This document shows positions 35,001-41,459 of a stretch of DNA of 55,764 nucleotides, piece after piece. Each line of letters begins with the position of its first letter. Within the stretch, counting starts at the first letter, position 1. The notes under the pieces are model-generated. The model made no database searches. It saw only the letters and a program-made list of their open reading frames with translations, and was not told the origin of the DNA. Source of the stretch: a virus. The stretch lies in the IMG/VR virus record IMGVR_UViG_3300047494_000274, positions 1 through 55,764 of that record; one strand, 5' to 3'. Position numbers and translations under genes: made by a program.

Positions 35001-35048
35001 TACATCTTCACCTACGACGGAACCAACTCCAAGTGGTACATAAAGTAA
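29034..35048 (+). CDS. Giant tail fibre / adhesin with collagen-like repeats and beta-helix
   Basis: The product is 2004 aa. It starts with a Sec signal peptide (MRVFPRLLAAALAVLALPAF, cleavage near FAQ). Then come a beta-rich N-terminal domain (about 25-130), six repeats of about 45-55 aa with GTVTQLAAGATPTFT and GIPAGQAGTNG (about 284-575), a coil region, a right-handed beta-helix-like module beginning LRYFVDACLGSDSNDG (about 832-1550) and a fibre-like C-terminus. The repeat type (GTV...IP.G..G.nG) is common in phage fibres; the beta-helix may bind or cleave surface glycans. The signal peptide is unusual for a virion protein. Neighbouring genes point to a fibre, but an exported surface adhesin is also possible. 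Confidence 0.75.
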   Translation: MRVFPRLLAAALAVLALPAFAQNHTTTVTLAKVYANGSVVANGTLCAIAVDQYNNPLVFSEAGWGVIQARSPFCGTVQNGALTTGLLLPDANNTNRATPIAYSFSLQLTDGLGNATSAPVQLYSAVAGVSGSTFALDSYVGPVTAVLPASKIIGYGTSVPTSCAPPSVWTVPGNSNLLVCNNGVYTTATTTSFTVGTTSGTIAAGDDPRIVRAYKDQGAFNSLTSYSLDDSVTVGTGPSAIAYVSTVPGLGTNTGNTPSNVSAFWRQLGATGQQGQPGPAASFAIGTVTALSAGATPTVSVSGTAPNYILNLGIPAGPAGTNGAPGTTPTFAIGTVTGLAYGAAATASVGGTAPNYLLNIGIPAGQQGAPGATPVLTVGTVTQLAAGATPTFTLSGTAPNYTINVGIPAGQAGTNGTPGTNGTNGAPGATPVLTVGTVTQLAAGATPTFTITGSAPNYTVNVGIPAGQAGTNGATPVLSVGTVTQLAAGATPTFTITGSAPNYTVNVGIPAGQAGTNGTPGTNGTNGATPVLSVGTVTQLAAGATPTFTITGTAPNYTVNIGIPAGAAGAPGATVAATATSLGAVQLPTGQTSSTLAKVAITGAYGDLSGQPTSLSADATAAANAQTTASSALAAVTNAQTAGTGGVTANYAASKVAGSNPVAYATAAAGSCGDGVADRTAASGATFNFSTGLNPVQVMVDSGGAIAGHLLVGSTITPGMMADSGQTSSIYISQQTAVCGTAQSTVTGSGLVSELPKPRGARGDLIDSMNGTAISKTSVQLQKLDGAGHVIDAVVGKDYGTDYMRERGMSSAPTLPMSEEGIGAVPYTYGAAIGLRYFVDACLGSDSNDGRSEVFPWKSLAHVGVTPAIFGPDTTVLLHDNCVFHDELLLGNNVTATGSTTLTSNPPAFSGTPGHPVVITSYGPQGPALIDGSDAIVATWTAVSGQTTVFQATLPSVGTTNVAYASGTFTVTLAAPRTYIQNSQVSLVNCTNADFDGTGAIITSTTGNIRPSNVFTITGIAAPAESSSLGCGVVFMPRKLYVDQGDAANPEFPLQTQPLTAEHNYAGCWAASTKYNFLDSVSSCAATPVFSLYLEQESGSDASIAAGPTITPFNQAAVSDTNTGVQNVIANSGSWYASGSTIYVHLATGDNPGGHTIEGVQRVFGVALLSVNDVTVDGIAVERTQGPAIASGVFTNSTLAGAYTTGNDITIQNSIVMNYSDSGFPNVWQQGGAGTKLFGAGSAGINGGILIAGYQASCLCAPQIQNPTILNNSVGQFDDPWAFSSFQKVGIGEFGFNNGTISGNFVATTFDTAISSTYANSPGNTGLTMAYNYTTNSNINYSIAATQNAVFHHNRALNSSGEGLQTGGAVISSVTPANGFPSGTEWCDTNILAYDNVMAYLAPSLGNGEGLNGFDTAGGVTGTFANNDFYHVDANAFTLEYNSSTAGCPGTPHGGNQVRFTGNAIDQSGMANGGNVLLRDEDILDGSTFDHNDYLTDTQNTGNAMYVNTGLGATLGANYTIAAFIAAYDTTGISVMPHFRSPSNGDFTPEPGSGLGGRAVAITGVPNATLDIGAVAVPLAQPTVRSHPYPVQHMQTGGACEAGEGYDLGNGQHVSCDNGAFFNWMAYALSHSTGGASGGTSSTPQGTAGQIDVANPASSTPTFSLDANLTLPGTLTVGAGLGVSANPTTNYPSLLTSLCGLYENSSLNSVPDCITMQNVIGTGSTPTWTMTFGHTGSTGAGLFSFGSYALSAGAITGTSLNLPAIGAATSSVNQNSQQMVFNASQWQAGAPVASGAYFQLQPAAGGTNVSVANVLNLIGTGTYAGLSLKVPLLTVSGMITAGGLVTSGQIYDASGGAAFKIIPGSTSASTIYQRAISDAYTAVTFLNAASGSTGAIADFCFIAGSCYMRVGQKGNIAFAEGAAVASATTIAPTGAIFHVTGTTPIATISLPQGMSSTLVGSITIIADAAWTTTTAGNISSAITATAGTAYIFTYDGTNSKWYIK
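29883..30755 (+). repeat. Six collagen-like phage-fibre repeats
   Basis: There are six tandem units of about 135-170 bp, each encoding GTVTxLxxGATPTFT-type strands and an IPAGxxGTNG triplet tract of variable length. Units 3 to 6 are nearly identical at the protein level. Such tracts vary in copy number by recombination and change fibre length. Confidence 0.85.
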
Positions 35049-35068
35049 CCCTGAAAGGCTCATCGCCC

Positions 35069-35599
35069 ATGCGCATCCGCTCGCTGTTGTACTACGCTTC
35101 GTTCGCCGCTCTGCTCGCGCTCTTCGTGCTCGGCGGCTGCACGTCTGCCTTCTCGCAGGCCACGCCGCCGAGGGCCGAACGCCCCAAGGCTGGCGCGAGC
35201 AACATCGTTCCGAACGTGCCATCCGAGGCCGCACCTGCTCCGGCCGCGCCAGCCGATCCGCCGAAGATGGTCGAGCTGACGCCGCGCGCCGCGCTCGACG
35301 ATACCGCCGCGCGCAGGCTTGTCTCGCATGAGCAGATTCTCGTGCTGCGCTCGCAGATCATGCAGGCCCGAATCGAGTCTGCCCGCGAGCTTAAGTTGAA
35401 GCTCGCACCGCTCGAAGCCGCGCTCGAAGCGCAGTCCGCGCAAGCGCCCATCGGCTCCGAATTCGCTGGTGTCGAGAAGCAGCTCGCCGCCTGGATCGCC
35501 GCCACGAAGCAGGCCAACGGCTGGGGCGAAGACGTCACCTACAACCGCCAGACCGGCAAGTTCGAAAAGCCCGCGCCGCCGGAGGTGAAGCACCCCTGA
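35069..35599 (+). CDS. Lipoprotein with coiled-coil segment
   Basis: The product is 176 aa with a signal peptide and lipobox LGGC (Cys24), a Pro/Ala-rich linker, and a helical part around residues 85-140 (LRSQIMQARIESARELKLKL). It starts 20 nt after the fibre gene and shares a stop/start base with the HTH gene downstream. Function unknown; a surface or periplasmic partner of the fibre, or a conversion factor, are possibilities. Confidence 0.6.
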   Translation: MRIRSLLYYASFAALLALFVLGGCTSAFSQATPPRAERPKAGASNIVPNVPSEAAPAPAAPADPPKMVELTPRAALDDTAARRLVSHEQILVLRSQIMQARIESARELKLKLAPLEAALEAQSAQAPIGSEFAGVEKQLAAWIAATKQANGWGEDVTYNRQTGKFEKPAPPEVKHP

Positions 35600-35859
35600 T
35601 GAAGCTGCCGGAGGACCGCAAGCTCACGCCGAGGGAGAAGCAGGCTGTCGCACTCATCTGCGAAGGCTACCGTGGAAAGGATGCGGCCGCCGCTATGGGC
35701 ATCTCCCCCGAAACGTTCAGGAGGCACATTCAAAACCTCTACGACAAGACTGGCCTGGGCACCCACTCGGAGATTATTCTGGCCTTCGGCGCGACCGGCA
35801 CACGGACCACGCTCACCGACCTTGTGGCGTCCCTGCTCCCGGCCTACGACTGGCCATGA
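35599..35859 (+). CDS. Small LuxR/GerE-type HTH protein
   Basis: The product is 86 aa. The whole N-terminal part is a GerE-type helix-turn-helix: LTPREKQAVALICEGYRGKDAAAAMGIS and then TFRRHIQNLYDKTG, with the conserved Glu of the family (PRE) and a basic recognition helix. It has no receiver domain. TGATG overlap couples it to the lipoprotein. It is probably a transcriptional regulator of the fibre end of the prophage. Confidence 0.8.
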   Translation: MKLPEDRKLTPREKQAVALICEGYRGKDAAAAMGISPETFRRHIQNLYDKTGLGTHSEIILAFGATGTRTTLTDLVASLLPAYDWP

Positions 35860-35909
35860 CGCCGCCAAAAGAATCGCAAAATCGCGCTTTTGTTGGGTTT
35901 TCTGGGAAG

Positions 35910-36070
35910 TTCCCTTGGATTGCACTCATTCCGAAGTGAATAAAACCCGCTCTGGCCGCGCTCTTTGACAATCTTATGCGTCACACGTTGTGACGAGTTC
36001 CGCTAGTTCCCTTGGATTTCCGTTGGGTCGTCACCAGAAATCAACAACTTAGCAACGTATTCCAAGGGAA
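35910..36070. repeat. TTCCCTTGGA repeats (candidate MuA-type sites)
   Basis: Two direct copies (35910-35921, 36007-36018) and one inverted copy (36059-36070) of a 12-bp word with at most one base change. Their placement close to the prophage end and on both strands fits transposase-binding sites. Confidence 0.6.
35979..35995. promoter_or_regulatory. Perfect palindrome near the prophage right end
   Basis: CGTCACA-CGT-TGTGACG is a 7-bp perfect inverted repeat around a CGT spacer. A TTGACA lies at 35965-35970, 8 bp before it, so it could be an operator for an outward promoter, but no -10 at the right distance is convincing. Confidence 0.45.
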
Positions 36071-36460
36071 CTCCGCCCCGTACTCCGAAAGATCGGCTGC
36101 ACTCCGAAATCGCCGCGCGCCCCCCAAATCCCCACAAAACCCGCGCCGATCCCGCCGTTTACCGCTATCGCCCCTCATTTCCCCCACTCCGGTTTCTCTT
36201 CTGTTCTTACAGGCGTTCAGGCACGCCACCACGCCGTCGACGATCTGTCCCAGGCCAGCGGAGAACCTTTCCGCATCCGCGATCTTGTGCGAGCTGACGG
36301 CATCGGCGAGATTGATCGACGCGGCGACAACCTCCAGCGCGGCACGCTTCTTCTGCTCGCCGCTGGCTGGCCCGGTCTCCGCGCCGAAGAGCGTCTCCGT
36401 GCCCTGGATGACCTCGGGTAGCATGGCGACGATCCGTACAAAGAGCTTTAGAAAATCCAT
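36041..36460 (-). pseudogene. Element B gene interrupted by the Mu-like prophage
   Basis: The reading frame gives 139 aa. Codons 1-83, up to position 36212, read like an ordinary protein: a hydrophobic-amphipathic start (MDFLKLFVRIVAMLPEVIQG) and helices through IVDGVVACLNA. From codon 84 the frame continues into the predicted prophage end and turns Arg/Gly-rich without order, ending EFPWNTLLSC, part of which is the translated repeat. AAGGAG lies 6 nt upstream of the ATG. It was probably a small phage-type (holin or spanin-like) gene. The missing 3' end should lie beyond the left end of element A. Confidence 0.55.
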
Positions 36461-36486
36461 TGGTACTCCTTCCCTGTGTTGCGGCT

Positions 36487-36708
36487 CTAACGTTTGCCGA
36501 CGAAGTGGTCGATGGCCACGTGAACGATGGTCAACAGTCCACCGAACGCGGCGGCCATACCCTTCATCCGCTGCAGCGCTTGCTCATGCTTTAGCACGCG
36601 GTCCTCGACCTGCAATAAGCGGCCCGGCTGGCCGATGCCCATCACCTGTTGCATCTGGCTCTTCAGCACGCTCAGATCGCTGAGCACCTGGGTTTCGAAG
36701 TCTGTCAT
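36487..36708 (-). CDS. XhlA-like coiled-coil membrane protein
   Basis: The product is 73 aa from ATG 36708 (GAGGT upstream). A charged coiled coil (DLSVLKSQMQQV, VEDRVLKHEQALQRM) is followed by a hydrophobic helix at about 50-67 and a basic end. This layout is that of phage XhlA/haemolysin-type accessory lysis proteins. It follows the tail-hub gene and is upstream of the interrupted gene. Confidence 0.6.
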   Translation of the reverse strand: MTDFETQVLSDLSVLKSQMQQVMGIGQPGRLLQVEDRVLKHEQALQRMKGMAAAFGGLLTIVHVAIDHFVGKR

Positions 36709-36732
36709 GGTGTACCTCAATTGGGGCTTGAA

Positions 36733-39087
36733 TCAGCTGACCGGAAGATCGGTAAATACAGCGCTCGAAAGGCGTGAGTAGAGCGGGGGCACCGACGCGT
36801 CGTACATGCGGATGAAGTACTGCTCCACCTGCGCCGCACGCGGAATGGAGAAGCTGCGCACCGGCGAGCGCAGGACGAGATCCTGGTTGTCTGCCTGCAA
36901 TGTGGAAGGTCCAAATGCCCAGTCGCGTCGCCGCACCTCGAAGCCTCCACCCGCGGGAGGGTTCGTCCCCGCATCGATCTGGAGCGCCGTTGTGCTCGCG
37001 CTGGTCACGGTTAACTGTTGCAGGTTTGCGAGTACGGCTCCCGGCGCTGGCGAAGCCGTAAGCGGCAACAGCGCATCGGGAGCGATGGCCTCCGAGAGCG
37101 TCAGTCCCAACCCCTCCGCCCAGTCGTTGGCGAATGCGATGGTATACGCGAGCGCCTCGGGCGACGACGCGTCGCGTTCAACCCGCACCCTGCGCACGAT
37201 TGCGTTCGTGGTGGCACCGTTCTGGATGAACGCGAGCACATCGCCTGGCCACACATCCGTGCCCTGCTGCAGATTGACCGCGTCATAGGTGCCCGCGAGC
37301 GCGGCCGCCCGGCTGGTGGCGAAGCTCAGCACCGCCAGGGCTGCACTCTCGCAGTCGATCGAGCTGCGCGCCGGGGGCTTCAGCACCTTGCCCAGCCAGC
37401 GAGCGGTGCCTGACGCTCCGCCCGCAGCTTCAGCCGCAACGCTGGCCGGATCATCCAACCGCGCCACCGACCGCTGCGCATTGCGATACGCCACGGTTAC
37501 AAACTCCCCCGCGACGGGAATACGTCCAGCGAAGAATGTAACCTTCCCGGTTGCGGACAAGGTACAGTCGACGCCCTCGCCCGCTACGCCGATCAACCGC
37601 GTCTCAGGTGATGACGCTGGCGGGGTGCTGGTCACCCAGCCGGAGCCGGTCTGCGTGATCCGGCAGTAGTCGATGGAGCCATGCAGCGAGACGCTGTTCG
37701 CCACCGTAAAGGTGCAACTTGCCGAAGCTCCCAGAATTGGCCCGGCGGCGGTGCCGTCGTAAAGAATGGTCGCTGGCGTATTCGAGGCCGCACCGAGGTC
37801 CTGCAGATCGAAGACCAGCGTAATCGGCGCGGGCACGATGCCGCCGCCGAATGCCTCGGTCACGCCATCCACCGACGCATAGTAGGTCTGCAACACGCGC
37901 TGCATCTCGACGCAATGCACGCGGATGCGCAACGTATAGAGATGGCCCGGCAGCACCGTGAAGCTGCTTCCAACCGCCGTACCCATCGCCAGCGGAGTGA
38001 GCACCGTGTTGCCGCCCGCCGCGCCGACGCTGTACCCTGCGACGCAGTTCGTCGTGTTGACCGGCCCGTCGTAAAGGCCCAGCAGGATCCCCTGGCTGCC
38101 CGGGGTGATCGCAACGCTCCCTGCCTCGATCACCAGCGAGCCGCCAAGCTCTACAGGGTCGATGGCGGTAAGCGTCGTCTGTCCGTCGATGCCCGTGCCG
38201 CCCGTCAGCGTCAGCCCAGCCGAGGTGATATTCAGGTGCGAACCAGGATCGGTGATCGTCCATATCTGCGTGTCGATTGCGGCTTCGTTGAAGCCGTCCG
38301 TCAGAAGCCTGCGCAGCGACGGTGCGGGGCGGTAGAGGTCTTCGCTGAGTTGAAAGATCGCCGTCGTGCCATCGCCCAGAAAGGTCTCGGTGATGTAAGC
38401 AGCTGGCTCCATCGCGCCGCTGAGCGTCACATCGTTGGCCAGTTCCTTCACAGACGCGGTCTTCAGCGCGGCGATGGAGAGGAGACCACCGGCGGCATCG
38501 CGTCCCGTGTCGAAGTCGAGCAGGTGCGTCACGGCTCCTGCGGGCTGCATCGTAAGGGCGCCATCGAGCACGCGATACGCGGAGTAAGAGGCGTTTGCCA
38601 GCGCACCTGCATTGCGCGACCAGCTCGCAGCAGCGCTCGGCTCGAAGACTCCAACAGCGGCTGAATCGACGACGCCCGTGGTCGAAAAGACTCCGCCGAG
38701 CGCACGCTGCGTCAGCGTCCGCAGCACAGCGCCTGCCGGTGTCGACAACCCTGAGCCGAGGTAAGGGAGAGGCTGTTTGTCGAGCAGCCACTCATCGCTG
38801 ATCGCCGAGAACGCATAGCGATACACCGGCCCTGTGGTCGAGACGCCCGCATAGATCGCGACGGCTTCGATGCCCAGATACCCGGTGAACATTACCGTCC
38901 CGTTATCCGCCGCGATGACCACCCGGCCTCTGCGCACCGGCACCGCGAGCGTACAGGGTTCGAGCAATCCGCTTGCGATCGTCGGCTCATTCAGCGTCCG
39001 CTCGATCTTCAGCGGGACGTCGGCGGCGATTGCGGCCGAGTAATCGACCGCGCCCAGGCCATCCAGATTATCGATGGTCAGCCTCAT
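36733..39087 (-). CDS. Large tail hub/tip-like protein of element B
   Basis: The product is 784 aa, beta-rich. The N-terminal part (MRLTIDNLDGLG... LKIERTLNEPT) resembles the start of phage tail hub proteins, which share a barrel fold with T4 gp27-type hubs. A Gly/Thr-rich beta-sandwich region lies in the middle, with a region near 270-450 that looks like a concanavalin-type module, and the C-terminus has a fibronectin-like character. ATG overlaps the portal stop (ATGA), so portal and hub are co-translated, which is unusual because portals normally neighbour head genes. No enzyme motif seen. Confidence 0.6.
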   Translation of the reverse strand: MRLTIDNLDGLGAVDYSAAIAADVPLKIERTLNEPTIASGLLEPCTLAVPVRRGRVVIAADNGTVMFTGYLGIEAVAIYAGVSTTGPVYRYAFSAISDEWLLDKQPLPYLGSGLSTPAGAVLRTLTQRALGGVFSTTGVVDSAAVGVFEPSAAASWSRNAGALANASYSAYRVLDGALTMQPAGAVTHLLDFDTGRDAAGGLLSIAALKTASVKELANDVTLSGAMEPAAYITETFLGDGTTAIFQLSEDLYRPAPSLRRLLTDGFNEAAIDTQIWTITDPGSHLNITSAGLTLTGGTGIDGQTTLTAIDPVELGGSLVIEAGSVAITPGSQGILLGLYDGPVNTTNCVAGYSVGAAGGNTVLTPLAMGTAVGSSFTVLPGHLYTLRIRVHCVEMQRVLQTYYASVDGVTEAFGGGIVPAPITLVFDLQDLGAASNTPATILYDGTAAGPILGASASCTFTVANSVSLHGSIDYCRITQTGSGWVTSTPPASSPETRLIGVAGEGVDCTLSATGKVTFFAGRIPVAGEFVTVAYRNAQRSVARLDDPASVAAEAAGGASGTARWLGKVLKPPARSSIDCESAALAVLSFATSRAAALAGTYDAVNLQQGTDVWPGDVLAFIQNGATTNAIVRRVRVERDASSPEALAYTIAFANDWAEGLGLTLSEAIAPDALLPLTASPAPGAVLANLQQLTVTSASTTALQIDAGTNPPAGGGFEVRRRDWAFGPSTLQADNQDLVLRSPVRSFSIPRAAQVEQYFIRMYDASVPPLYSRLSSAVFTDLPVS

Positions 39088-40352
39088 GCCTGCACCTCGG
39101 CTTCCGCCTCCTGCGGCGTCACCGGCAGCGGTGCAAGGCCGCGCATCGCCCGCACCTCCGCGATGGTCAGCACATTCGCACCCAGCAGTTGCATCTGGAT
39201 CTGCAGCTCTTCCATCTCGTCGCGGCTTTCGAGGTCGTTGAAGACGAACTCGAACTCCCGCCATCCCAGCCGTTTCGCAAACAGGTCGCGCGTGATGTGC
39301 TCCGCCAGCAGCTTCGCGACTGGCACAATCGCGGAGGCGAACGCCTCATCGGCAAGCTCCGTCGCCGACGACCGGTTCACATCCGAGACGAGGCCAAGCA
39401 GCATCGGCGGCAGGTCGAACGCATTGGCGATCATCCGCAGCAGGAACTCCTGCCACGCGATGCGCAGGTCCGCGTCCGTGCCGCCTGCGAAGCGCAGCAC
39501 CTCGGGCTTCTGATCGCAGCTCATCAGCGGAACGCGGCCAGTGCCCTCGATCTCGTCCTGCCACCAGCGGATCAGCCGGTCGTGTTGCTCCGGCGTGGCC
39601 TCGTTAAGCCACAGCGCATATTGGACGACCGAGTTCGACGCGAGCCGTCCCGCATAGCGATTTGCGCCGAGAAACTGCGTGATCGTCTCGAAGGCTACCT
39701 CCAGGCGACCAAGGCCGAACGGTGTGTGCGTGCGTGGATTGAGCCGCACATACATCAGCTCGTCGTCCAGCAGAGGAACCAGTGCATCCTTGCCGAGACG
39801 CCCGGTCTGCTGCGCGTAACGCGGCTGCGCGGGATCGCCGCTCCACGTCGTGTCGACCTGGATGGTCCCGCCATCGACGGCCCATAGCCGGAAGGGCTGC
39901 GCGGGATCGCCGGTCGCCTCCATCTCAACCGCGCCAAATCCGCCCACCAGGGTGTCTTCGATCACCTGCTCCCACAGCGTGCGGAAGCTGTCCGAGGCGT
40001 TCGGCTCTTCGAGGCACTGCCGCAGCGCCTGGATGCGCGACTCCGCATCGGCGACGCTGCCGGGAGCATATCCGCGCCGTACCCGTACCTGCCAGTCCAT
40101 GCTGGCGATCTTGTCCTTCACCAGGTTGATCGCGCGGCGGGCTACGGGCGTCTCCGCGAACCGGCGGAGGTTGGCCGGGGTCGGCTTCATCAGCGCGGAC
40201 TGCTGGTTACGGCCCGCTCCGTACGGGCTCAGAATCGACGGCAGCAGCAAGGTCTTGCGGTCGCCCTGCGCCGCCGCGATGTCCGCAACAGGGGCAGCCT
40301 GCTTCGAGAGAACACGCTGCCAGAGACGCCTAAGCTTAGCGTTGACTTCCAT
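39084..40352 (-). CDS. Portal protein of element B
   Basis: The product is 422 aa from ATG 40352, with AGGAG 7 nt upstream. Motifs include VARRAINLVKDKIASMDW, WEQVIEDTLVGGFGAVEME, the LWAVDGGTIQVD strand and IANAFDLPPMLLGL..DVNRSSATE near the C-terminus, characteristic of the HK97-type portal family (PF04860). It is unlike the DUF935 portal of element A (8715-10145). A terminator separates it from the HipA-like/DUF3037 pair. Confidence 0.85.
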   Translation of the reverse strand: MEVNAKLRRLWQRVLSKQAAPVADIAAAQGDRKTLLLPSILSPYGAGRNQQSALMKPTPANLRRFAETPVARRAINLVKDKIASMDWQVRVRRGYAPGSVADAESRIQALRQCLEEPNASDSFRTLWEQVIEDTLVGGFGAVEMEATGDPAQPFRLWAVDGGTIQVDTTWSGDPAQPRYAQQTGRLGKDALVPLLDDELMYVRLNPRTHTPFGLGRLEVAFETITQFLGANRYAGRLASNSVVQYALWLNEATPEQHDRLIRWWQDEIEGTGRVPLMSCDQKPEVLRFAGGTDADLRIAWQEFLLRMIANAFDLPPMLLGLVSDVNRSSATELADEAFASAIVPVAKLLAEHITRDLFAKRLGWREFEFVFNDLESRDEMEELQIQMQLLGANVLTIAEVRAMRGLAPLPVTPQEAEAEVQA

Positions 40353-40390
40353 GCTGGTACTCCTTCTCATGTGCGACAGGAATGTGCGTT

Positions 40391-40426
40391 GAAAATGAAA
40401 AAGGCACAGCCCGCGGGCCATGCCTT
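40391..40426 (-). terminator. Intrinsic terminator after the DUF3037 gene
   Basis: On the minus strand AAGGCA..GGCCCGCGGGCT..TGCCTT folds into a strong hairpin directly followed by TTTCATTTTC. It lies 32 bases after the DUF3037 stop and 39 bases before the portal start, so it would stop transcription of the cargo pair. Confidence 0.75.
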
Positions 40427-40457
40427 GTGTCTTCGGAACGAAATCTCTTGCTCAGCC

Positions 40458-41354
40458 CTACAATCGAAGCTCGAGCCGCGCCGTGCTCGCCGCCCGCGCG
40501 AGATCGTTCAGTGTAATCACGCGAATCTGCTGGCGCTCCATCGCCTCCACTCCAAACTGGTAAAGCTCCTGCGCGTCGCTGTCGAAGACCTCCGCGTCTT
40601 CATCGTGCTTTGCTCCGGCAACCGAGCGCAGCGGTTCGATCACCGCCGTCAGCTGGAGCTCTGCCGACTCCACCCTTGCCACGCCCTCGCGCAACAAGGG
40701 TGCGCTGTAGGCCAGCACCTTGGCGCCTTCGACGTCGGCATCGAGCGACACCGCGTGGAAGGCCCGCACCAGCCTCCTTGAAGCCACCTCGACCGCATAG
40801 CCGCAGTCGAGCCGCATCGGATCGCCCGGCCGCGTATAGCGCGAGGCGGCAATCCGCTTGTTCATGCTGCTCCAGACACCCGCCCGCTCGAACTCCGATC
40901 GCATCGCGCCGACGATCGCCGCCCGCCCCGTGCGTGGCTTTACGACCTTCTGCCTCGGCAGCGGCTCGACATACAAGCGCATCAACTGGTCGAGCTCCGC
41001 AGCGACGCTCTCCGTCAGGCATCCTCGCGGCTCCGTAAGCTGTACGCCATTGGAGAGTATGTCGGCCAACAATGTGAGCAGGGGCTTATAGGACTGTGCC
41101 GCCTCCGTCTGCGACGCGGCGAGCCGCGTCGACATCTCCGCCTCCAGCGCCTCCATCATCGCGATATCCGCATCCGGTTCCATGCACAGCACCCGCGTCC
41201 AGTCCCGGGTAAACCGCACCGCCACCACGCCGTCCGGCGAGGCAGAAGCGGGCACCACCTCGCGCAGTACGACCCCGATGTTCGTAAACTCGCCCTTCAC
41301 CACGTCCGGCACATACCGGACCAGGAAGAACTCGCAGGGAATCCGCTCGGACAT
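40458..41354 (-). CDS. DUF3037-family protein, partner of the HipA-like kinase
   Basis: The product is 298 aa from ATG 41354 (AAGGAG with a 10-nt spacer). The N-terminus CEFFLVRYVPDVVKGEFTNI and the GVVL that follows are the DUF3037 (PF11236) signature. A central helical domain and a beta-rich C-terminal part follow. DUF3037 genes are commonly found next to genes for stand-alone HipA-like kinases, and that is the arrangement here. The molecular role is unknown; a kinase regulator or substrate is a natural guess. It is placed between terminase and portal of a phage-type module and ends at its own terminator. Confidence 0.85.
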   Translation of the reverse strand: MSERIPCEFFLVRYVPDVVKGEFTNIGVVLREVVPASASPDGVVAVRFTRDWTRVLCMEPDADIAMMEALEAEMSTRLAASQTEAAQSYKPLLTLLADILSNGVQLTEPRGCLTESVAAELDQLMRLYVEPLPRQKVVKPRTGRAAIVGAMRSEFERAGVWSSMNKRIAASRYTRPGDPMRLDCGYAVEVASRRLVRAFHAVSLDADVEGAKVLAYSAPLLREGVARVESAELQLTAVIEPLRSVAGAKHDEDAEVFDSDAQELYQFGVEAMERQQIRVITLNDLARAASTARLELRL

Positions 41355-41459
41355 TGCCAATCTTTCTCCTTGGAACCCGATACCTGAAACCCTTGCACCC
41401 GCCAAGCAGTCTGCAATTCGCAGGCCACTTGTTCTTTTCGACCCGTGCCTCTCTTCGCT

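Larger units (their letters stand above)
35860..36211. other. Predicted right end of the Mu-like prophage (transposase-site region)
   Basis: These 352 bp hold no recognisable phage gene. TTCCCTTGGA(A/T)T occurs three times: 35910-35921 and 36007-36018 in direct orientation, 36059-36070 inverted. ACTCCGAAA occurs twice, 19 bp apart (36082-36090 and 36101-36109). I place the terminus at 36211 because, read on the minus strand, sequence beginning 5'-TGTAAGAAC there interrupts a coding frame; Mu-type ends begin with TG. Expected target duplication: 36212-36216 (GGCGT). The left end is not in the window, so this is a prediction. Confidence 0.5.

Noticed and set aside
35965-35995. Strong promoter at the prophage end
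   Set aside because: The TTGACA is good but no -10 lies at 16-18 bp; only the palindrome is kept.
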